Assembly: GCA_012520035.1 (NCBI GenBank)
Contig: JAAYOY010000183.1
Location: forward strand, 1-37,649
From: Bacillota bacterium
GTDB taxonomy: Bacteria; Bacillota; Dethiobacteria; DTU022; UBA8154
DNA: 37,649 nt
Direction: 5' to 3'
Shown one piece after another: positions 33,653 through 37,649 of this stretch. Below the pieces are notes generated by a model that worked only from the letters and a program-made list of their open reading frames with translations, was not told where the DNA came from and searched no databases. Position 1 is the stretch's first letter. Every line of letters begins with the position of its first letter. A program made the position numbers and the translations under genes.

Positions 33653-33799
33653 AAATTACCAGTTAATTTCTGGGTATTTCCAGTAATATTTTAGCAATTA
33701 CCAGTTATTATTTGGTAACTCCCAGTTAATAATTGGCAATTTCCAGGTAATTATTGGATTGTGCCAGGTAATTTGAACTGTTCTCCGGTAATAAATGCC
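33653..33799. repeat. Seven-unit array with exact 21-bp period after spoVAF
   Basis: The CCAG/CCGG anchors fall at 33659, 33680, 33701, 33722, 33743, 33764 and 33785, all exactly 21 bases apart. Units are diverged variants of AATTNCCAGNTAATNATTGGN and contain small dyads (CCAGTTAATAATTGG, TGG-NAATTN-CCA). The array fills the 147 bases directly beyond the spoVAF stop. Read in the spoVAF frame it gives heptads such as IITWKLP and IINWELP, interrupted by two stops. A weak eighth copy may lie near 33633. Confidence 0.92.
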
Positions 33800-35284
33800 T
33801 TATTTCTCCCCCGGAGGTGAAGTGTCGGTATCACGTGTCCGTAAAAAGGAAGGCCTGAACCCCTTAACCGGTACCGGTTTTCGAAATAAAACATTAAAAA
33901 GAGCTTTGCCGTTGAACGGCAGTAGAGGCCATAAATAGGGAAGGTTAAATGAGCGGGTGGTAGCCAGTCTGAGGAACACAAGCAATAAACCGGCGACAAA
34001 CCCATAGATTTGAAAAAACCCCGTTAATAACAATAACAGAATTTGCACCAGTCTGTTTGCCAAACCCAGCTCCCAGCTGGGGGTCGAAAAAATGCCGATC
34101 GCTACCAGTCCTATATATAGCAATACCTCGGGTACAAAAAAACCTACTGTAACAGCGATATCACCGATTAACAGCGCCCCGACAAGACCCAGGGCGGTGG
34201 CAAGCGGAGACGGAGTATGAATGCTGGCCATTCTCAGTAAATCAAGGCCGATATTTGCTACAATAAATTGCAGAAAAAGGGGGAGGGCAACCTTTTCTTT
34301 GGGACCAATAAATTGTAAAGCCTCCGGCAGCATCTCACTGTAATTTACTAATAAAAGCCAGAGGGGAACCAAAAAAATTGAAATAAAGATACCCAGCAGG
34401 CGAACCCAGCGGATATATACCCCCACAATGGGGTTATGCCTGAATTCCTCCGCATGCTGAATATGATGAAAATATGTAACGGGGGCAATCATCACGGAAG
34501 GGGATGTATCTACGATAATACACACATGCCCCTCCAGTAGATGCACTGCGGCTACATCCGGCCTTTCCGTGTAACGTACCTCGGGAAAAGGATTCCAGAA
34601 ATCACCGGTGATAAATTCTTCAACTGTTTTTTCCGCCATCGGCAAACCATCAACATCTATTTTTAAAAGCCTGCTTCTTATCTCTTCCAGGATGGCAGGA
34701 TTTATGATATCTTCGATATATAACAGCGCAACATCCGATAAAGACCTGCTGCCGATAGTAATAGCCTCGACCCTCAGTTTCGGGTCCCTCAATCTTCTTC
34801 TTATGAGGGCAACGTTAAAGAGCAGCGTTTCTACAAAACCATCTCTCGAGCCGCGGGTAATTTTTTCGATATCGGGCTCATCGGGTTGCCTGGAAGGATA
34901 CTGCCGTATATCCAAAATGATAATTTTTTTTTCGCCATCTATTAAAAATACAAGCGGGCCGCCTAAAACCTCATTGACCGCTTCTTCCAGATTATCAACC
35001 AGGGTGATTTCTCCATAAGGTAACAGTTTTGCTGTTATTTTCTCCAGCGGATTGGGCACAATGTCTTCCTGTTTTGCATCCAGGAGCGTTTGCATGATAT
35101 AGATAATTACCTCTCCGTTGGCAAAACCGTCGAGAAAGATAAAGGCTACCTTTTTGCGGCCAATATTAAACTCCCTTAAAATAACGTCAAAGCTAATGCC
35201 GATTCCTAATTCCCGGCGAAAATAATCGATATTGTCCTCGATTTTAGGATAGATAATCGTTTTATCTGCTGTCTTTTCCGGCAT
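33800..35284 (-). CDS. spoVAF: Stage V sporulation protein AF (GerA-family spore membrane protein)
   Basis: Spore inner-membrane protein of the GerA A-subunit superfamily, linked to the SpoVA channel for dipicolinic acid release. The N-terminal soluble part (~1-280) has FLDGFANGEVI, GGPLVFLIDG, RGSRDGFVETLLFNVALIRRR and PFPEVRYTERPD. Membrane helices follow (LGIFISIFLVPLWLLLVNY, PLATALGLVGALLIGDIAVTVGF, LLYIGLVAIGIFS, LVQILLLLLTGFFQIYGFVAGLLLVFL). The protein is 494 residues, the usual size. AGGAG precedes ATG 35284. It ends at the edge of the 21-bp array and is the last gene of the spoVA unit. Confidence 0.93.
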   Translation of the reverse strand: MPEKTADKTIIYPKIEDNIDYFRRELGIGISFDVILREFNIGRKKVAFIFLDGFANGEVIIYIMQTLLDAKQEDIVPNPLEKITAKLLPYGEITLVDNLEEAVNEVLGGPLVFLIDGEKKIIILDIRQYPSRQPDEPDIEKITRGSRDGFVETLLFNVALIRRRLRDPKLRVEAITIGSRSLSDVALLYIEDIINPAILEEIRSRLLKIDVDGLPMAEKTVEEFITGDFWNPFPEVRYTERPDVAAVHLLEGHVCIIVDTSPSVMIAPVTYFHHIQHAEEFRHNPIVGVYIRWVRLLGIFISIFLVPLWLLLVNYSEMLPEALQFIGPKEKVALPLFLQFIVANIGLDLLRMASIHTPSPLATALGLVGALLIGDIAVTVGFFVPEVLLYIGLVAIGIFSTPSWELGLANRLVQILLLLLTGFFQIYGFVAGLLLVFLRLATTRSFNLPYLWPLLPFNGKALFNVLFRKPVPVKGFRPSFLRTRDTDTSPPGEK

Positions 35285-35302
35285 AAAATATTTCTCCTCT
35301 TT

Positions 35303-35656
35303 CTATCCTTTTGGCTTAAAACATAGCGCCATAATAAAACCAAAAATAATTGCGGCTGTTATTCCTGTGGAGGTAAGTTCAAACATACCGGTTAACACCC
35401 CAATTACCCCGGTACGGGCAGCCTCCGACATGGCGCCTTTTGCCAGGGAATTACCGAAACTGGAGATGGGCAGCAGCGCTCCTGCACCGGCAAAATCAAT
35501 CAGACGGTCATAGAGGCCGAGCCCTCCCAGGATACCTCCTCCTATGGTAAAGCCGGTTAAAATATGACCCGGGGTTAATGGAGTCAGGTCAAATAACAAC
35601 TGTCCGATAATGCAAATAACACCGCCTACTATAAAGGCCGTTAAATAATTACCCAA
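35303..35656 (-). CDS. spoVAE: Stage V sporulation protein AE (SpoVAEb type)
   Basis: Small membrane subunit of the SpoVA complex that moves dipicolinic acid into and out of the spore. The 117-residue sequence has hydrophobic helices YLTAFIVGGVICIIGQLLFDL, TIGGGILGGLGLYDRLIDFAGAGALLPISSFGNSLAKGA and GITAAIIFGFIMALCF, matching the SpoVAC/AEb fold. The start is TTG with AAGGGGTG upstream. It is 22 bases after spoVAD and 18 before spoVAF. Confidence 0.94.
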   Translation of the reverse strand: MGNYLTAFIVGGVICIIGQLLFDLTPLTPGHILTGFTIGGGILGGLGLYDRLIDFAGAGALLPISSFGNSLAKGAMSEAARTGVIGVLTGMFELTSTGITAAIIFGFIMALCFKPKG

Positions 35657-35678
35657 TGATTACACCCCTTCAGCGTGA

Positions 35679-36698
35679 TTAGATTTCCAGTGAAACGGCA
35701 TGAGCAATACAGGGAATGCTTTCCTGCTGCAATACCGTGGTGGGACTGTGAAGGGCTCCGGTGGCTACGAGCAGGACTTTACGGAGTTCTTTTGCCATCA
35801 TTTTACGATAAAAATGGCCGAGAAAAACCAGAGCCGAGGAGGCGCACCCGCTGGCTCCGGGACCGGCTTTCTGGTGTGGATAATACAATAAAACGCCGCA
35901 ATCGGCATAATTGGCCTGAATATCATATCCCTTAGCCGCAAGGATATCTTCATTTAATTTTTTTCCAACCCCGCCCAGATCACCTGTGAGGATTATGTTG
36001 TAGTAAGACGGATTTCTGTCCAGATCTCTAAAATGGTTGTAAATTGTATCCGCTGCTGCTCCCGCCATTGCCGTGCCGAGGGCAAGAGGGTCTTTGATAC
36101 CGGTATCGACTACTTTGCCTGTAGTAATTGATTCCACACGGGGACCTTCCCCCCCGCTCCCCAAAACAACCGCCCCTGCTCCTGTTGCGGTCCACTGCGC
36201 GTAACCCGGCCTCTGGAAACCATATTCCGTTGGATAACGGTACTGTCTTTCCGCACTGCAGTTATGGCTGGACGTACCGGTAAGTATATGTTTGGCAAAA
36301 CCGCCCTCGATCAACATTGCTCCCAGGGATAACCCTTCCGCAAAGGTTGAACATGCACCATAGATGCCCAGGAAAGGTATAGCAAGCTTTCTGGCACAAA
36401 AAGAAGCTGTCACCACCTGGTTGAGAAGATCTCCGGCGATAAACAAATCTATATCCTCCGGAGTAAGCTTTGCCTTTCCCAGTGCCAGGTAACATGCCTC
36501 CTCCAGCATGTGGCACTCTGCTCTTTCAAAACTTTTTTCTTTAATAATATTATCGCTGCAGATGCGATCAAAATCGGCCGACAAAGGCCCCAAACCTTCT
36601 TTGGGGCCTGCAACCGTTGCTGAAGAAAGCAACATTATATCTTTTTCCAGAAGCACACTCTGTTTTCCAATTTTCCTTTCAACTGTAAGAGTTTGCAA
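35679..36698 (-). CDS. spoVAD: Stage V sporulation protein AD
   Basis: SpoVA subunit with a thiolase-like fold that binds dipicolinic acid in Bacillus. Recognisable segments are GPLSADFDRICSD, FERAECHMLEEACYLALGKAKLTPEDIDLFIAGDLLNQ, FLGIYGACSTFAEGLSLGAMLI, TSSHNCSAERQYRYPTEYG and TGDLGGVGKKL; these are the SpoVAD landmarks. 339 residues is normal. It begins with TTG 36698, 6 bases after GGGGGGAG, and follows spoVAC by 27 bases. Confidence 0.97.
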   Translation of the reverse strand: MQTLTVERKIGKQSVLLEKDIMLLSSATVAGPKEGLGPLSADFDRICSDNIIKEKSFERAECHMLEEACYLALGKAKLTPEDIDLFIAGDLLNQVVTASFCARKLAIPFLGIYGACSTFAEGLSLGAMLIEGGFAKHILTGTSSHNCSAERQYRYPTEYGFQRPGYAQWTATGAGAVVLGSGGEGPRVESITTGKVVDTGIKDPLALGTAMAGAAADTIYNHFRDLDRNPSYYNIILTGDLGGVGKKLNEDILAAKGYDIQANYADCGVLLYYPHQKAGPGASGCASSALVFLGHFYRKMMAKELRKVLLVATGALHSPTTVLQQESIPCIAHAVSLEI

Positions 36699-36725
36699 TA
36701 CCAGCTCCCCCCCTTGCCGGCTTCC

Positions 36726-37226
36726 TTAGATTAATGCCGATATCAACCCCACAACAAAAGCGGTCACCACGCCGAAAACGATGATCGAGCCGGCCAGGGC
36801 GAACATCTTGGACCCTGTTCCTGTGACTAACCCTTCTCTTCTAAATTCCATAGCCATGGAAGTTACAGAATTGGCAAACCCTGTTACAGGAACTGCAATG
36901 CCCGCTCCTGCAAGCTGTGCAATATTATCGAAAACGCCTGCGGCAGTGAGCGATGCTGCAATAAAAATAACCGTTGCTACAGTCGGGTTTCCCGCTTCCT
37001 GTTGAGGAACGCCTAAGGAAACATAAATATTTAAAATAAGCTGGCCGAACATACATATCAAACCTCCAAAAATAAAAGCATAGATGATATTTTTTATTAT
37101 TGGAGGTTTGGGTTGTTTTAGCCGCTGCCAGTTGTTAATCCAATTTCTGTCAATTAAGATATCCTCTGTTTCTTTTGCGGTACTAATAGTCCTCACTTCC
37201 CTTGCAAGCCGACTACTGGCGTACAC
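36726..37226 (-). CDS. spoVAC: Stage V sporulation protein AC
   Basis: Membrane subunit of the SpoVA channel; in Bacillus SpoVAC acts as a mechanosensitive channel. Conserved parts are RLKQPKPPIIKNIIYAFIFGGLICMFGQLI and the C-terminal AAGVFDNIAQLAGAGIAVPVTGFANSVTSMAMEFRREGLVTGTGSKMFALAGSIIVFGVVTAFVVG. The start is unresolved: no ATG precedes the conserved region. The GTG at 37226 overlaps dodecin by 14 bases with a weak ribosome-binding site; GTG 37196 sits too close to AAGGGA. First SpoVA gene here; no spoVAA or spoVAB is visible. Confidence 0.93.
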   Translation of the reverse strand: MYASSRLAREVRTISTAKETEDILIDRNWINNWQRLKQPKPPIIKNIIYAFIFGGLICMFGQLILNIYVSLGVPQQEAGNPTVATVIFIAASLTAAGVFDNIAQLAGAGIAVPVTGFANSVTSMAMEFRREGLVTGTGSKMFALAGSIIVFGVVTAFVVGLISALI

Positions 37227-37416
37227 CGAAAGCCAGCTTTACATTGGCTTTGAATTCCACAACATCGCCGTCAGACACATTTGCCGTCAGATTTAATACT
37301 TCGACCCCTGTAATTCCCTCTACAGTATCAGAGGCCCTACTTACCGCATCCCTGACCGCATCCTCCCAGCCCTGAGTTGATTCGCCGATTAATTCAATTA
37401 CCTTTGCAACTCCCAT
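37213..37416 (-). CDS. Dodecin family flavin-binding protein
   Basis: Small protein of the dodecin family, which forms 12-subunit shells that store and protect flavins. The 67-residue sequence MGVAKVIELIGESTQGWEDAVRDAVSRASDTVEGITGVEVLNLTANVSDGDVVEFKANVKLAFGV shows the beta-alpha-beta-beta pattern and the conserved Trp that stacks on flavin. AAAGGAGAAA precedes the ATG. It lies directly ahead of spoVAC and may overlap it, so it is probably co-expressed with the spoVA genes. Confidence 0.9.
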   Translation of the reverse strand: MGVAKVIELIGESTQGWEDAVRDAVSRASDTVEGITGVEVLNLTANVSDGDVVEFKANVKLAFGVRQ

Positions 37417-37479
37417 TTTTTTCTCCTTTCTATTGTTTGGATTTGATAAGTATATTGATTTGGATTGTTAATTGGATTC

Positions 37480-37496
37480 GGTTAATATATTTAACC
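37480..37496. repeat. Palindrome upstream of dodecin-spoVA
   Basis: GGTTAA-TATAT-TTAACC is a perfect dyad centred about 70 bases before the dodecin ATG. Possible operator or promoter element. I could not identify a convincing sigma-G or sigma-A promoter in 37417-37649. Confidence 0.5.
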
Positions 37497-37537
37497 TTCC
37501 ATTCTTCGATAGTTTACCTCATTATTTTATCTTCTAT

Positions 37538-37593
37538 TCTAATGCGATATCTAATGCGATAATCAAATGTGATAAAGATCTTCTAATGCAATA
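37538..37593. repeat. Cluster of 12-bp repeats (TCTAATGCGATA)
   Basis: Two perfect tandem copies (37538-37549, 37550-37561) and two variants, TCAAATGTGATA (37563) and TCTAATGCAATA (37582). They lie upstream of dodecin-spoVA in an AT-rich region. Confidence 0.75.
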
Positions 37594-37620
37594 AAGAGCT
37601 ATGACATGGTGCTATAGAGT

Positions 37621-37649
37621 GCGACAGTGAGAACCGTCCCCTTTGTCGC
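37621..37649. repeat. REP-like palindromic element at the right edge
   Basis: GCGACA (37621-37626) and TGTCGC (37644-37649) flank GTGAGAACCGTCCCCTT. The AGAACCGTCCCC-with-GACA/TGTC pattern resembles dispersed palindromes seen in several Clostridia and associated with REP-type transposases. The element reaches the window edge and may continue. Confidence 0.6.

Noticed and set aside
33653-33799. CRISPR array
   Set aside because: Units are contiguous, 21 bp long and diverged, with no unique spacers and no cas genes.
1-37649. tRNA or rRNA genes, prophage, toxin-antitoxin or defence systems
   Set aside because: Looked for on both strands; no recognisable sequence or protein family was found.

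Overview
The window looks like a chromosomal segment of an anaerobic, endospore-forming member of the Clostridia (Firmicutes). The reasons are a dense set of sporulation genes (spoIVA, spoIIP, YIEGIA, spmA/spmB, a dacB-type carboxypeptidase, ytfJ, spoVAC/D/E/F), two T-box leaders, an ispH-S1 fusion, strong Shine-Dalgarno sites with frequent TTG starts, and gene orders known from Bacillus/Clostridia (der-plsY-gpsA-spoIVA; scpA-scpB-dacB-spmA-spmB-rluB). The genus cannot be named from sequence alone; a Peptococcaceae/Syntrophomonadales-like lineage is a guess. I see no rRNA, tRNA, CRISPR array, complete insertion sequence or prophage.

Region 1 (1-9.3 kb) is aromatic amino-acid biosynthesis. A minus-strand operon encodes DAHP synthase, TyrA, AroC, AroB, AroE, AroK and AroQ (cut by the left edge). 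A divergent plus-strand pair encodes a second DAHP synthase and PheA. Each unit has its own promoter and T-box leader. The specifier codons read from the sequence are UAC (Tyr) for the tyrA operon and UUC (Phe) for the pheA operon, so each end product should control its own entry enzyme through tRNA charging.

Region 2 (9.3-19.3 kb, minus strand) runs DUF1614 protein, spoIIP, YIEGIA protein with its small partner, DUF3189 protein, DUF512/PDZ radical-SAM-like protein, der, plsY, gpsA, then a terminator, a sigma-E-like promoter and spoIVA. Region 3 (19.3-25 kb, minus) holds cmk, plsC and ispH-S1 behind a vegetative-type promoter with a candidate small ORF in the leader, then two unrecognised proteins and rluB. 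Region 4 (25-33.4 kb, minus) is cca, an M50 protease, trpS, scpA, scpB, a DUF2953 protein, ytfJ, dacB, spmA and spmB: chromosome segregation, tRNA maturation/charging and spore cortex functions.

Region 5 (33.4-37.6 kb, minus) is a dodecin gene followed by spoVAC-spoVAD-spoVAE-spoVAF. Directly after the spoVAF stop lies an unexplained array of seven units with an exact 21-bp period; it is in phase with the spoVAF reading frame and is the most unusual non-coding structure here. The right edge carries a 12-bp repeat cluster and a REP-like palindrome.

Most genes are ordinary housekeeping or sporulation genes. The items most worth following are the paired Tyr/Phe T-boxes, the 21-bp array, the small leader ORF before cmk, and dodecin heading the spoVA unit.
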